Made by a program: the position numbers and the translations under genes. The notes under the pieces are model-generated. The model saw only the letters and a list, made by a program, of their open reading frames with translations. It searched no databases and was not told the origin of the DNA. From NCBI GenBank assembly GCA_020444425.1, contig JAHLLB010000027.1, forward strand, positions 1 through 64,000: a DNA stretch of 64,000 bases, read 5' to 3'. Below are positions 1-9,694 of the stretch, piece after piece; the first letter of the stretch is position 1, and every line of letters starts with the position of its first letter. The stretch comes from a bacterium. GTDB lineage: Bacteria > Electryoneota > Electryoneia > Electryoneales > Electryoneaceae.

Positions 1-72
1 GTGCCCCTGATACCTGCTGGCTGTGCCCCTGATACCTGCTGGCTGTGCCCCTGATGGCTCTGCCAGCAGGGA
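1..72. repeat. 22-bp tandem repeat ending in a hairpin
   Basis: Two identical 22-bp units at 1-22 and 23-44 start GTGCCCCTGATACC. A third, divergent unit folds as a hairpin, with CCCTGATGGC pairing to GCCAGCAGGG at about 49-71. The same hairpin type recurs at 9949, 10047, 15317, 32288, 32336, 37286 and 62672. The repeat runs off the window start, so the copy number is unknown. Confidence 0.85.
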
Positions 73-116
73 TTGCCCGTGTTGGCTCCGACAACGCGGG
101 TTGTCCGCCCGGGCTT

Positions 117-222
117 GGGGACACCTGTCGGCACAGATCGTGCGGGTACACAATAGCCACCGCGTTGTATACCCGATACTCTCACCTCGTTTCGTCTTCA
201 ACGAGTGCCGCCAGATGTCCCC
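117..222. mobile_element. MITE/REP-like element copy A (106 bp, GGGGACA TIRs)
   Basis: It begins GGGGACACCTGTCGGCAC and ends GTGCCGCCAGATGTCCCC, which are imperfect reverse complements. An inner inverted repeat (GGGTACACAA...TTGTATACCC) lies inside. It has no coding capacity. The first 29 bp are the exact reverse complement of the right end of copy F at 37158-37186. The boundaries resemble elements mobilised by REP-associated tyrosine transposases, but no transposase is present in the window. Confidence 0.7.
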
Positions 223-285
223 GTAAGAGGTTTCGATGCTCTTGCCCGTGTTGGCTCCGACAACGCGGGTTGTCCGCCCGGGCTT

Positions 286-391
286 GGGGACACCTGTCGG
301 CACAGATCGTGCGGGTACACAATAGCCACCGCGTTGTATACCCGATACTCTCACCTCGTTTCGTCTTCAACGAGTGCCGCCAGATGTCCCC
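286..391. mobile_element. MITE/REP-like element copy B (106 bp)
   Basis: This is a duplicate of the 117-222 element, carried inside the second 169-bp tandem copy. It has the same terminal inverted repeats. It was copied with its flanks and is not an independent insertion. Confidence 0.7.
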
Positions 392-587
392 GTAAGAGGT
401 TTCGATGCCTGCGGAAGCTCTGCTACCGCGGGTCCGCGTATACCCCGATGGCAAAAAGGCTCGTCAGGATGATCCGTCCTTTTGTGAACCTCGAAGCGTT
501 GGATTGCCCGCTCTCTTACTCCTGTCTCGTGTCTCGAATCCGTCCTCTCATCCCTCAACGAGCGTCCCATCTCTTACCTTCCGTGTC

Positions 588-3500
588 ATGGGAACGATGG
601 AACGATGGACAGGCTTACCGGGTGCTGGGCGATTCTCCGCGGCGCTGGAACGCGCGGTGGACACTGCCCGGTCAGGTCGTGCGGTATGGTGGATTGTGGA
701 TGGCCGCCGTCAGGGGGAACGGGTCGAGCGCGCCCTGCTCGAGGCCTGCCCCGATGGTATTGCCGGGGTGGAGATTGTCACCGTCAACCGGCTTGCCCAG
801 TGGCTGCTTGAGGATGCCGGCACGCCGTTAAACCCGGTCTCGCCGACGTTGCGGGAGCTGATCTTCCGGTCGCTGATCGGCGAACGCGAATTCGCAGCCC
901 GTTGGACACCGCCCGACAGCGCGGGGTGGGTGCGGAAGGCGTCGCAGCTGTTCGAGCGCACACACGCCTCCGGTCCGGACAGTCTCAACCGAGACCAGCT
1001 GCGCGCGCGTTTCCCGTGGATGCCGGCGCTGTATCAAGCGTATGACCGTTGGCTGCAAACTGCGCAGCGTCAGGATGAAGCCGCCCTGGCCGGATTGGCG
1101 CTGCGGCTGCTCGAGGATGATCCCGCCACACTGCCCGGGCTGTTGATCGTGGATCGGCTCGCGCCCCTGTCCCATCGCCTGGAACACCTGCTTGGCGCGT
1201 TCGCCGGGACCGTGGATGCCGCGATTCGTCTCGTGGATCAGACGGACGGTGTCTTCGCGCTCGCGTCGCCCGATCCGGATCGTGAGGCATTATGGCCGCA
1301 GGCAACCGCGACCCGCCCCTTCTCCAGCCCTGCCGCCGCTTCGGCGTTTGCCCGCGAGTTGTTCACCGTCAGCGCGACACCGGACGACGATCCCAATCCG
1401 AGCCGTGTCCCTCCGCCGCATAATAGCGCGCTGTGGTTCCATCCTGACCCGGCCGCCGAAGCGCAGATGGTGCTGCGCGACGCCGCGTATTGGGTGCATG
1501 AGACGCCTGTCGATGAATCGGACATCGCGATTGTCTGCGCCGATCTGAACGGGACATTGCCCCGTCTGCGTGAACTGGCTGACTCGTACGGATTGCGGCT
1601 GGACGCGTCCCGCAGCTGGCCGTTGATCGCTCGTCCGCTGGCAGTGCTGGTGCTCGACCTGTTGTCGTTGCGCACGGCTGGATTGCAACGTAACCGCTTG
1701 ACTTCGTTGTTGCTTAACCCGCTTGTGAAGTATAAAAAGCAGCTCAGCTCACGGGAAAATGTGCTGCTGCTGGACACGGCGGCGAAGGAAGCCGGGGTGC
1801 GCGGTGGACACGGCACCTTCGAGCGCGAGTGGGCCGGTCCGTTGAAGCGGGTGATCGAGTTGAAGCGCAGGCCTCGCCGCGTCCCGGACGATCCTGAGGA
1901 CGAAGCGCGGGTCCGTGCGGCGGCGGAGCAGGAGGCGAATACCCTCGCCGCCAGCCTCATCGAGCTGCGCGATTTGATCAACCTGATCCACAGCATTCCG
2001 GACAATTGCAGCGCGGGCGAGTTGCAGCAGTGGTTGGATTCCCTGTTCGCCGAATTGGACATCGATTCACGTCTGCACACCATCCTGCGATCCGGCGGCG
2101 ACCTCGACGAACGGTTGACGCTTGGTCGCATCAACGTGTTGTTCGCCAACCTCGCTCAGATGGCGCCGGGCGAGCATCGGCGTCCCCTGGCGCGCTGGGT
2201 CGAATTGATCCGGCAGGGCATGCAGCGGATGACGGTCAGCGAGCCGCAACGCATTCGTGCCGGGATTCCCGTACTCGTGCCGGGCGACCTGCGCGGCCTT
2301 CGGGTGAAGGTGTTGTATCTGCTGGGGTTGACCGACGAACGGTGGCCCGCGAAACCGGATGTTGACCTGATCGACCCGTTCTCCAGCGCCCAGGGGGTGC
2401 AATCGCTGGCTGACGCCCGCGCACTTACCCTCGAGGCCTTTCTCGCGGCGGAGTATGTGCGCATCTCCTGCCCGTGCCCGCTCGAGGAGGAACACAACCA
2501 GTCTCCGTCGCCGTTGCTGCAGGAGCTGGTCCGTGCCGACGGAAATCTGGTTGAACCGTTGAACCACCAGGCGGAACCAGAAGAGTTTCGCGGCCTGGTC
2601 GACCTGCTCCCTGCGCTGGGGCGGGACTTGTCGGTGCCGGACGATACCCGCATCGGGATCGCAAAGCGCCGGTTGGCTGCCGCAGCCTCGCAAGTGGAAG
2701 AACGCCCGCTGCGTGCGGCGTGGCACGGCATCCGTGTCGAATCCATGCGACAGAATCCGGAGACGTTGACCCGGTACGAGGGGTTGTTGGCCGGGTCTCC
2801 GGTGGGCGAAAAGCTCGCCGCCGCCATCGCGGACGAAAATGTCAGCCCGACACGGCTCGATACCTACGCGCAGTGCCCGATGAAATTCTTCCACAAGTAT
2901 GTGTTGAAGGTGCAGGAGCTGCGTGAACTGGAAGATGAGATTGATGCGCTGACGTTGGGCAGCCTCGTGCATGACATCCTCGCGCGTACGGTGCAGGAGC
3001 TGCGCCGGATTCGCGGGACGATACAGGTTGACCTCGGCGAAAACCCGGACGAAACCGCACGGGTGATGCATGAGATCGGTACGGCGTTGATTGAGGAGCA
3101 GCGGCTACCGTCCGTGTACTGGGATTTGCTTCGGGACGACCTGCTCGGCGGATTGGTTGACGACAATCCAATCGGACGTTTGAAACAAGCGCTTGAAGAC
3201 GAAAAACCGGATGCACGTGGGGCTTCAAAGGTAAAGGGCGAACGGGTTACACACATCGAAGCCGGTTTCGGTTTGGAGCGGGAAGAGGGTCACGATGTGT
3301 TGCTCGAGGCCCCGTTGCGACTTGAACAGGATGGCGAAACGGTCGAATTTCGCGGCCGTATCGACCGCATCGGCCTGCATCCGGACAAGGGTTGGCGTGT
3401 GTGGGATTATAAAACCAGCGCCAAGGCCCCGGCGACGGACAAGGAAATGCGGCTGGGTTTGAAATTCCAGCTTCCGGTCTATCTGTGGACGTTGCAGAAG

Positions 3501-3890
3501 GCGCTGACAGATGGCGCAATTGCCGATGTCGCCGAGGTGGATCAGGCAGGATACTACCTGCTTCGGCGATTCAAGGAAGATGAAAAGCAGGTTTCGTTTA
3601 GCGGACTGGTCCCGGTGAAGAAGTTCGCCGAGTTTTCGGATGATCTGCTCGCCCGTGTTTTCGAACTACGCCGGTCTATCGAAGCGGGGCGTTTTCATCA
3701 TCCTCTCAGCCAGAACAAAGAACTGTGCCCAGACGACAAGTACAACAACTGCCCGTTCAAGAATACTTGTCGCCGTGACCATTTTCTCTTCCGGCAACGC
3801 GCCACACGGCTTGATCGGGATGCGTTGAAAGCGGCGTACCTGTTTGATTTCCAACCGGATTTGGTCGCGAAACAGGAGGGTGACGCATGA
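588..3890 (+). CDS. addB: AddB/RecB-like PD-(D/E)XK nuclease, inactive-helicase subunit
   Basis: Likely the AddB-type partner of an AddAB helicase-nuclease that processes double-strand breaks for recombination. The N-terminal ~700 residues look like an AddB helicase scaffold without a Walker A motif. A helicase-like GLTDERWP segment lies mid-protein. The C-terminus carries a RecB-family nuclease, with D926 (GRIDRI) and D940-x-K942 (WDYKTS). Cysteines C763, C1047, C1055 and C1061 sit as in the 4Fe-4S cluster that brackets AddB/Cas4 nuclease domains. The frame is open upstream to about 405, but that part is repeat DNA with atypical residues, so I place the start at ATG 588 (or 597); neither has a strong ribosome site. 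It overlaps the next gene by ATGA. About 1,100 residues is normal for AddB. Confidence 0.85.
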   Translation: MGTMERWTGLPGAGRFSAALERAVDTARSGRAVWWIVDGRRQGERVERALLEACPDGIAGVEIVTVNRLAQWLLEDAGTPLNPVSPTLRELIFRSLIGEREFAARWTPPDSAGWVRKASQLFERTHASGPDSLNRDQLRARFPWMPALYQAYDRWLQTAQRQDEAALAGLALRLLEDDPATLPGLLIVDRLAPLSHRLEHLLGAFAGTVDAAIRLVDQTDGVFALASPDPDREALWPQATATRPFSSPAAASAFARELFTVSATPDDDPNPSRVPPPHNSALWFHPDPAAEAQMVLRDAAYWVHETPVDESDIAIVCADLNGTLPRLRELADSYGLRLDASRSWPLIARPLAVLVLDLLSLRTAGLQRNRLTSLLLNPLVKYKKQLSSRENVLLLDTAAKEAGVRGGHGTFEREWAGPLKRVIELKRRPRRVPDDPEDEARVRAAAEQEANTLAASLIELRDLINLIHSIPDNCSAGELQQWLDSLFAELDIDSRLHTILRSGGDLDERLTLGRINVLFANLAQMAPGEHRRPLARWVELIRQGMQRMTVSEPQRIRAGIPVLVPGDLRGLRVKVLYLLGLTDERWPAKPDVDLIDPFSSAQGVQSLADARALTLEAFLAAEYVRISCPCPLEEEHNQSPSPLLQELVRADGNLVEPLNHQAEPEEFRGLVDLLPALGRDLSVPDDTRIGIAKRRLAAAASQVEERPLRAAWHGIRVESMRQNPETLTRYEGLLAGSPVGEKLAAAIADENVSPTRLDTYAQCPMKFFHKYVLKVQELRELEDEIDALTLGSLVHDILARTVQELRRIRGTIQVDLGENPDETARVMHEIGTALIEEQRLPSVYWDLLRDDLLGGLVDDNPIGRLKQALEDEKPDARGASKVKGERVTHIEAGFGLEREEGHDVLLEAPLRLEQDGETVEFRGRIDRIGLHPDKGWRVWDYKTSAKAPATDKEMRLGLKFQLPVYLWTLQKALTDGAIADVAEVDQAGYYLLRRFKEDEKQVSFSGLVPVKKFAEFSDDLLARVFELRRSIEAGRFHHPLSQNKELCPDDKYNNCPFKNTCRRDHFLFRQRATRLDRDALKAAYLFDFQPDLVAKQEGDA

Positions 3891-6800
3891 ACAAGCCGAT
3901 CACCTTCCGTCCCGCGCAATTGCGGGCGCTCGACCTGAACGGTGGCAAGCTGGTGGTTGCCGGCGCGGGCTCGGGCAAGACGACGGTGCTGGCGGAACGG
4001 TATGTCCGTCTGCTCGAATCCGGCCTGCGGCCCGGCGAGATTGTCGCGATGACCTTCACCCGCAAGGCGGCATCATCGTTGCGCTCCAAGGTGTACGCCA
4101 ACTTGTTGAACCGCGAACAGGAACAGGCCGGGAACGCGCGTTTCTGGCGGGAGTTGCGCGATGAGATGCAAACGGCGCACATCAGCACCATTCATTCGTT
4201 CTGCAGCAGTCTGTTGCGTGCCTACCCCGCTGAGGCGGGAATTGATCCGGAGGCGTCCGTCGGACCCCGCGCGACGGTGATTCGGCAACAAACGCTGCGG
4301 GATCACCTGCAACGGCTGGCGTACCGGCGGGACGACGACCTTCGCGCCCTGTTGGCCGTGTTCAGCGCGGAACGTCAGAAGAACACCGAAGAGGTGTGCA
4401 ACCTGCTGCTGCAGAATCCGCCGCTGCTGCGCGCGATTGAACGTGCCGAGCAGGACCTGGACGCCGCCAACGCGTACCTCTCCTCCCAGGCCCACCAGCT
4501 GCGCGACCTGTTTTCAGATGATGAAGACGACAACAAGCCGATTCACCCGGATCATCGCGATTTCATTGCCACGTTGATCGCTGCCCGGCGTGTGGTCGCA
4601 CCGTTGTTGCCCGACGCTGCCGAACCCCGGGTGGCGCTCAGCTTCGACGATCTCGAGCATCTGACGTATGCGTTTCTGGCGGATAATTCATGGGCGGCGA
4701 AGCGGTTGCGGCGAACGGTCCGTGCGTTGCTGGTCGATGAATTCCAGGACACGTCAACCCTGCAATGGCAGATTATTCAGGAACTTGTCCGGGACGAAGC
4801 GGGTCAGGTCGATGCAAACAAGCTGTTCCTCGTCGGTGACGAAAAGCAGTCGATCTATTCGTTCCGTGACGCGAACGTCACCGTGGTGCACCAGGCGCGC
4901 ACGAAGCTGTGTGGCGACGGTGGGGCGATGGAACTGGTGCCGTTGGTGGAGAATTTCCGCACCCGGCCGTCGTTGATGCGCACGCTGAACCCGATTCTCG
5001 CCCGTCTGTTGCGGAATACAGACCACGCGGACGCGTCTTTTGTTGCGCAACCGCAGGAGTTGACACCCGGTCGTGACGAGGAGGGACCGGGCCGGTTGGA
5101 TACGGTGTTCGTGCTGGACGAGGATGCGGACGGGCCATCACGGTACATCGCCGGCTGGATTCGGCGGAAAGCGTCGGAAAAATCCGAGTCGAGCCCGGCA
5201 GGAGAGGGCGGAGACCAGTCCGAACCGAGAAATTCTGCTATTCCGAGCACGGAGGAAGAGATATACGCATATCACCATATAGCGATCCTCCTGAAAACGC
5301 GCGCGATTCTGCCGTCGCTGGAACTACAACTGCAGCTGGCCGGGATTCCGTACTCGGTACACGGTGGCATCGGCTTTTTCGCCCGTCAGGAAGTGCTGGA
5401 CCTGATCAATCTCGTCTCGGCATTTGCCGATCCGCGTGATGAACTGGCGCGGGTTGCCGTGTTGCGCGGACCGCTCTTCTCGTTGTCCGACGTTGCGGTT
5501 GCTGCGTTGTTCGACACCCGGCTGCAGCCACGAAACGCATGGCGGCGCTGGCTGGACGGCAAGGAGGACGACGAGCTGCTGGTTGCTCAGTTGGATGCCG
5601 AGGATCGTGAAGCGCTGGGACGTGCGCGGCTGCTGTGGCGTGAGCTGCACGCGACTGCTGGCCGCATGGACCCGGTCGCGTGGGTCCGTCTCGCGTTGGA
5701 CCGCAGCGGAGCATGGGGCGCGTACGCCGTCGGCCGCCGTAGCAGGCAGGCGTTGGCGAATATCGGCAAGTTTCTCGATTTGCTCGGCGAGATTGTGTCC
5801 GATCAGGGTCCGGGCCTGCGGGAGCTGGCGGAACGTCTGCAGACCGAATTGGATAACGCGGAACAGGAAAACGCGTCCGAGGCGGACGTTGCGGCGGGCC
5901 AGGGGGTTCACATTCTCACCATGCACGCGGCCAAAGGGCTGGAATTCCCCGTGGTCGTTCTGGCGTTGCCCTCAACCCCTCCCAAGAAGACGCCAAAGCT
6001 GACCCGTGGCAACCTGCTGGCCGAGGACGGGGACTATCGACCGCTGACCGACCCGAAGCTCTACAACCTGGCGAAGGGCGCAAGCGCGGATGTCAGCGGC
6101 ACGGTGCATGGCGTGATGTACAAACTCAGCGCACCGGCGGAGGAACACGCGGAACACCTGCGCCTGCTGTATGTCGCGGCGACTCGTGCGCGGGACCGGC
6201 TGCTGGTGGTGACGCGGAACGGGAAGAAACGCAACGGCGACCCTGAGATCCCGAAAAAATCCGCTTCGGAGCTGTGGTTGAAAGCGTGCGGGGTGGACCC
6301 GGACGCGCTGCTCGAACATTGCGTCCCAAATGCCGCAGAGGCAACCGGCGAACAGTCGGCCGACGAGCTGCTGAAATTTCCCTCTGACATGCGGCTACGT
6401 TGGGTGCCGGCGTTAGCGTTGCCCGAACATGACGATCAGGAGATTCCGCGCGAGCTGGCACCGCAGCCGGAGTTCGCACTCGACGCCAGCGATCCGCAGG
6501 TCAAGTTGCACGGACCGCAGCAAACGGTTCAACTGCAGGTGCCATTGGAAAAATTCGCGGCCTGGATCGCCAATCCGAACCGTCAGAATCTGGACGAACT
6601 GTTGCGTCTGGGCGGGGCGGATGTTGAGACCGCGACTCTCGAAAGCGACCGTGTCGGGTCGTTTGACAACGCCGAGCCACGATCCGAATCGGTCGAATCC
6701 TCGTCAATCCACCCCGATTTGCCACGATTAAGCGGGACGTTGTTCCACCGGACAGTACAGCGCTTCGGCCCGGGGGTGGCGTGGGATCAAGCGGAACCCT

Positions 6801-7294
6801 GGGTTACGGCCACGGCGGCGGCGATGTCGCCGGATGTCGATCTGCGTGCAGCCCTGATCGCACGAGCTCGTGAGCTGGTAACGGCGGGTTCAACACACGC
6901 CTGGGGCAACGCGACCGCCGCGCGGCGGGAGGTGCCGGTGTTGTTGCGGCTGGGTGCGGTGTCGTTGCGTGGACGGATCGACCTCGGTTGGGTGGAGGGC
7001 GACACGGCGCTGGCGTTGGACCTGAAGACCAACGATATCGATGCTACCTCAGTCGATGAAACCATTGAGCGGCATGGGTATCAACACCAAGCGAGGCTGT
7101 ACGCCATGGCGTTGGCGGCTTCATCGGGTGTCAACGACGCGGAAGGGCGTCTGTTGTTTCTTCCTGCGGGTGTTGAGAAGTCGTTTGGAGTGACTGCAGA
7201 AGACCGGCGTGAGTACGAAGCCAGGGCGGCTGAATTGGTGAGGATTGCTAAGGAATTTCACACTTCTGCATATACGAGGGAGAGCATACAATGA
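3887..7294 (+). CDS. addA: AddA-like UvrD-family helicase with C-terminal nuclease
   Basis: The ATP-driven 3'-5' helicase and nuclease subunit of an AddAB-type recombination complex. Motifs appear in order: Walker A GAGSGKT (K31), motif Ia MTFTRKAA, Walker B VDEFQD (D284, E285), motif III GDEKQSIYSFRDA, motif IV NFRTRPSLM, motif V LTMHAAKGLEFPVV and motif VI LLYVAATRARDRL. The C-terminal PD-(D/E)XK nuclease has D1032 (GRIDLGW) and D1045-x-K1047 (LDLKTND). The length of 1,135 residues fits AddA. It overlaps the upstream addB and the downstream phosphorylase by ATGA, indicating one translationally coupled operon. RecB is the alternative name, but the AddB partner and absence of recC/recD favour AddAB. 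Confidence 0.9.
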   Translation: MNKPITFRPAQLRALDLNGGKLVVAGAGSGKTTVLAERYVRLLESGLRPGEIVAMTFTRKAASSLRSKVYANLLNREQEQAGNARFWRELRDEMQTAHISTIHSFCSSLLRAYPAEAGIDPEASVGPRATVIRQQTLRDHLQRLAYRRDDDLRALLAVFSAERQKNTEEVCNLLLQNPPLLRAIERAEQDLDAANAYLSSQAHQLRDLFSDDEDDNKPIHPDHRDFIATLIAARRVVAPLLPDAAEPRVALSFDDLEHLTYAFLADNSWAAKRLRRTVRALLVDEFQDTSTLQWQIIQELVRDEAGQVDANKLFLVGDEKQSIYSFRDANVTVVHQARTKLCGDGGAMELVPLVENFRTRPSLMRTLNPILARLLRNTDHADASFVAQPQELTPGRDEEGPGRLDTVFVLDEDADGPSRYIAGWIRRKASEKSESSPAGEGGDQSEPRNSAIPSTEEEIYAYHHIAILLKTRAILPSLELQLQLAGIPYSVHGGIGFFARQEVLDLINLVSAFADPRDELARVAVLRGPLFSLSDVAVAALFDTRLQPRNAWRRWLDGKEDDELLVAQLDAEDREALGRARLLWRELHATAGRMDPVAWVRLALDRSGAWGAYAVGRRSRQALANIGKFLDLLGEIVSDQGPGLRELAERLQTELDNAEQENASEADVAAGQGVHILTMHAAKGLEFPVVVLALPSTPPKKTPKLTRGNLLAEDGDYRPLTDPKLYNLAKGASADVSGTVHGVMYKLSAPAEEHAEHLRLLYVAATRARDRLLVVTRNGKKRNGDPEIPKKSASELWLKACGVDPDALLEHCVPNAAEATGEQSADELLKFPSDMRLRWVPALALPEHDDQEIPRELAPQPEFALDASDPQVKLHGPQQTVQLQVPLEKFAAWIANPNRQNLDELLRLGGADVETATLESDRVGSFDNAEPRSESVESSSIHPDLPRLSGTLFHRTVQRFGPGVAWDQAEPWVTATAAAMSPDVDLRAALIARARELVTAGSTHAWGNATAARREVPVLLRLGAVSLRGRIDLGWVEGDTALALDLKTNDIDATSVDETIERHGYQHQARLYAMALAASSGVNDAEGRLLFLPAGVEKSFGVTAEDRREYEARAAELVRIAKEFHTSAYTRESIQ

Positions 7295-7989
7295 TCGGCG
7301 TCATCGGCGGAACCTCGTTCTTTCATTCCTCAGTACTGCGAGAAGGACGGTGTGAGCGAGTGGTCTCTCCGTACGGATCGGTGGAGGTGGTCCGGGATGA
7401 GACAATGGTTATGATTTCACGGCACGGGGTGGAGGGAACAGTCCCACCGCACGCTGTGAATCATCATGCGCATATCTGGGTATTGAGAAATATGAATGTC
7501 GAGGGGGTCGTCTGCTTCGGTTCTGTCGGAGGGCTTTCGGAGAATTTCACGCCCGGAAGGCTACTTCTAGCCTCGGATTACTACGCTCCGTACCGCACGG
7601 TCACTTTTCACACCAACAGCATGGCGACAACCATCCCTCGCCTGATGACGCCGTGGCGTGAACATGTCGCTCGTTGGCTGAATGATGCCGGCGTGGACTT
7701 CGTCAAGGAAGGTGTGTACGCCGAAACCCTGGGTCTGCGGTTCGAAACGCAGGCCGAAGTGCAGGCACTGGCGCGAGTTGCGGATGTTGTCGGGATGACC
7801 TGCGCATCCGAGGCGACCCTCGCCCGTGAGGTCTGCCTGCCGGTCGCGATTCTGGCGATGGTGGACAATGTCGCGCACGGGCTCGGGGTGGAGCCGTTAA
7901 CCGGGGACGCCTTCCACGCAAAGGTCCGGGAAAACGAGTCGGCTGTGGTGAATGCACTGCAAGCGATTCGCCACGGTGCGTCCGCCTAG
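7291..7989 (+). CDS. MTA/6-oxopurine nucleoside phosphorylase family protein
   Basis: Predicted to cleave a purine nucleoside (methylthio-adenosine, -inosine or a 6-oxopurine nucleoside) with phosphate in nucleoside salvage. Family features are the N-terminal GVIGGTSF phosphate loop, ISRHG, PHAVNHHAHIW, FGSVGGL and the substrate-binding GMTCASEATLAREV around residues 168-182. Where adenine-specific MTA phosphorylases have a DYD pair, this protein reads MVDNVAHG, with Asn in the second position, which suggests 6-oxopurine (inosine-type) specificity; this is inference. It is shorter (232 residues) than typical MTAP (~270-290). It is the last gene of the addB-addA operon by a four-base overlap, an unusual partner for a nuclease. 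Confidence 0.75.
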   Translation: MIGVIGGTSFFHSSVLREGRCERVVSPYGSVEVVRDETMVMISRHGVEGTVPPHAVNHHAHIWVLRNMNVEGVVCFGSVGGLSENFTPGRLLLASDYYAPYRTVTFHTNSMATTIPRLMTPWREHVARWLNDAGVDFVKEGVYAETLGLRFETQAEVQALARVADVVGMTCASEATLAREVCLPVAILAMVDNVAHGLGVEPLTGDAFHAKVRENESAVVNALQAIRHGASA

Positions 7990-8078
7990 ACGCGCAGTAC
8001 TCGGCATTTTCGTCATCGTATCCAGTTAACCTCCCGCTGCATAGTCTTGATATATAACAACATAAGCCGTCATGCTGA

Positions 8079-8103
8079 CCCTCGGACCTCTCCGGGGGTT
8101 TTT
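8079..8103 (+). terminator. Rho-independent terminator after the phosphorylase gene
   Basis: CCCTCGGA (8079-8086) pairs with TCCGGGGG (8091-8098) across a CCTC loop, with one G-U pair, followed by five T. It lies 90 bp after the addB-addA-phosphorylase operon. Apart from it, I see nothing assignable in 7990-8284. Confidence 0.8.
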
Positions 8104-8284
8104 CGCTCACTCCGGAACACCGTTTGCAGTTGTGGCGACTGATTGTTACGTTATGAGTTAGACAGCCCGAACTCAGAGCCCGAGCCGCAATGGTTTACAC
8201 CATTCTGCCGCGACGAACATCTAAACCAGGCAGGGCCGGAGTTTGATTGGCTGGCATCAGTTGCACCCGCGGAGGGAGGACGGC

Positions 8285-9682
8285 ATGCGCACGATACGAC
8301 TTGCAGCGGTAGTGCTTTTGTCTGGTTTTATCACAGCCAACGCGGCTGTGTTCACGGTATCGCCGGACGGTTCCGGCACATACGCCACCATCCAGCAGGC
8401 AATGGATATGGCGCAGGACGGTGATGTTATCGAGTTGCTGGACGGCGTGTTCCGCGGTCCCGGCAACTACAACATTGACTTCCTCGGCAAGGCGGTCGAA
8501 CTTCGTTCTCAGAGCGGCGATGCGGAAGCGTGTATTCTGGACGTGAACGGCATCAACGGCAACTGGGAGCCGGAGCGCGGGCTGCTGTTTGTCAACGAAG
8601 AAGGTCCGGAGACGATTGTCCACGATATCACGATCATGAACGCGGACGCTGACGGATCCTGCCCGCAGTGTGAGGGCGGTGCGCTGTTGATCCGCAACAG
8701 TTCGCCGGTTTTCCACAACGTGATCATGAAAAACAATTACGCGATCAACGGGGCCGGGGCATTTGTGGATGGTCTCGAAGAACCCACTCCCGCGCCGAAG
8801 TTCTACAACTGCCAGTTCATCAACAACACCGGCTTCGTCGGGGTGGGCGTGGAGCTGGTCGGCGGCAAGGCGTTCTTCTACGATTGCATTTTTGTCGGCA
8901 ACACTGCGACGAGTAACGGTTTTGCTGCTGCGGTGCGTGTTTTCAACAACGCCGGCATGCTGATGGATGGCTGCACGGTCGCGTACAACAATGCGCAGTT
9001 CGCATCGGCGTTTGAGATTTACGACAGCCCGGTGCTGATCAAGAACAGCATCATCGCGTACAACAGCGGTGATCAGGCGATTCGTATCACCAGCGAAAGC
9101 CAGGTGTATGTACGTTACAGCCTGATTGCGGGCAATGATGGCCGGGACTGGCCGAAGGCGATCGGCGAACAGAAGCAGGGACACGGCAATCTGACGGTTG
9201 AACCGGGATTTGTCGGTTCTCTCATGCGACAGCCGGTGTATTTAAGCGCGAGCTCGGCGTGCATTGACGCCGGCGATCCGTCCAGTTCGCTCGATCCGGA
9301 CGATACCCGCCGCGACATCGGCGCGTTGTACTTCAGCCAAGTTGATGACCTTCGGCCGGTGGACAACGAACCGTTCCAGGTGGCCACCAGCGCGACTTCG
9401 CAGGGCGGTGTGCCGGACCAATTCCGTTTGACGCCGCTGCATCCGAATCCGTTCAACGCGATGACGACGGTGACGCTTGCGTTGCCCGATCTCGACATGG
9501 TGCAGCTGCGTGTGCTGGACGTGTTGGGACGTGAGCGGGCGTTGTTGCATCAGGGTCCGTTGTCGGCAGGATCGCATGATTTCACCGTCAACGCGACGGA
9601 TTTCGCCAGCGGGATTTATTTTGTGGTCGCGGAATCCAGCGCGCATGGACGTCAGGTGCAGAAGGCTGTGCTGGCGAAGTAA
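8285..9682 (+). CDS. Secreted right-handed beta-helix protein with T9SS-type tail
   Basis: An exported protein of unknown substrate. The start at ATG 8285 follows a GGAGGGAGG ribosome site, and residues 1-20 form a signal peptide ending near ANA. Residues about 25-340 resemble right-handed parallel beta-helix repeats, opening GSGTYATIQQAMD and DGDVIELLDGVF. The last ~80 residues are a type IX secretion sorting tail: HPNPFNAMTTV, VLDVLGRE, AGSHDF, ASGIYF, ending VLAK. It therefore probably crosses the outer membrane and is anchored or released at the surface. It is monocistronic, with a terminator upstream and another downstream at 9873. A carbohydrate-active role is possible, but no catalytic residues can be named. 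Confidence 0.85.
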   Translation: MRTIRLAAVVLLSGFITANAAVFTVSPDGSGTYATIQQAMDMAQDGDVIELLDGVFRGPGNYNIDFLGKAVELRSQSGDAEACILDVNGINGNWEPERGLLFVNEEGPETIVHDITIMNADADGSCPQCEGGALLIRNSSPVFHNVIMKNNYAINGAGAFVDGLEEPTPAPKFYNCQFINNTGFVGVGVELVGGKAFFYDCIFVGNTATSNGFAAAVRVFNNAGMLMDGCTVAYNNAQFASAFEIYDSPVLIKNSIIAYNSGDQAIRITSESQVYVRYSLIAGNDGRDWPKAIGEQKQGHGNLTVEPGFVGSLMRQPVYLSASSACIDAGDPSSSLDPDDTRRDIGALYFSQVDDLRPVDNEPFQVATSATSQGGVPDQFRLTPLHPNPFNAMTTVTLALPDLDMVQLRVLDVLGRERALLHQGPLSAGSHDFTVNATDFASGIYFVVAESSAHGRQVQKAVLAK

Positions 9683-9694
9683 GTGGGAATAAGA

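Larger units (their letters stand above)
73..410. repeat. 169-bp near-perfect tandem duplication
   Basis: The segment starting TTGCCCGTGTTGGC at 73 is repeated at 242 with a period of 169 bp and almost no differences. Each copy contains a CCCGTGTTG/CAACGCGGG hairpin and one GGGGACA-type inverted-repeat element. The near identity suggests a recent duplication. No gene is visible in 1-587; open frames here are artefacts of the repeat. Confidence 0.9.

Noticed and set aside
405-587. Extending addB upstream to position 405
   Set aside because: The extra 61 residues would come from repeat-flank DNA and precede the start of the conserved protein; no ribosome site at 405.
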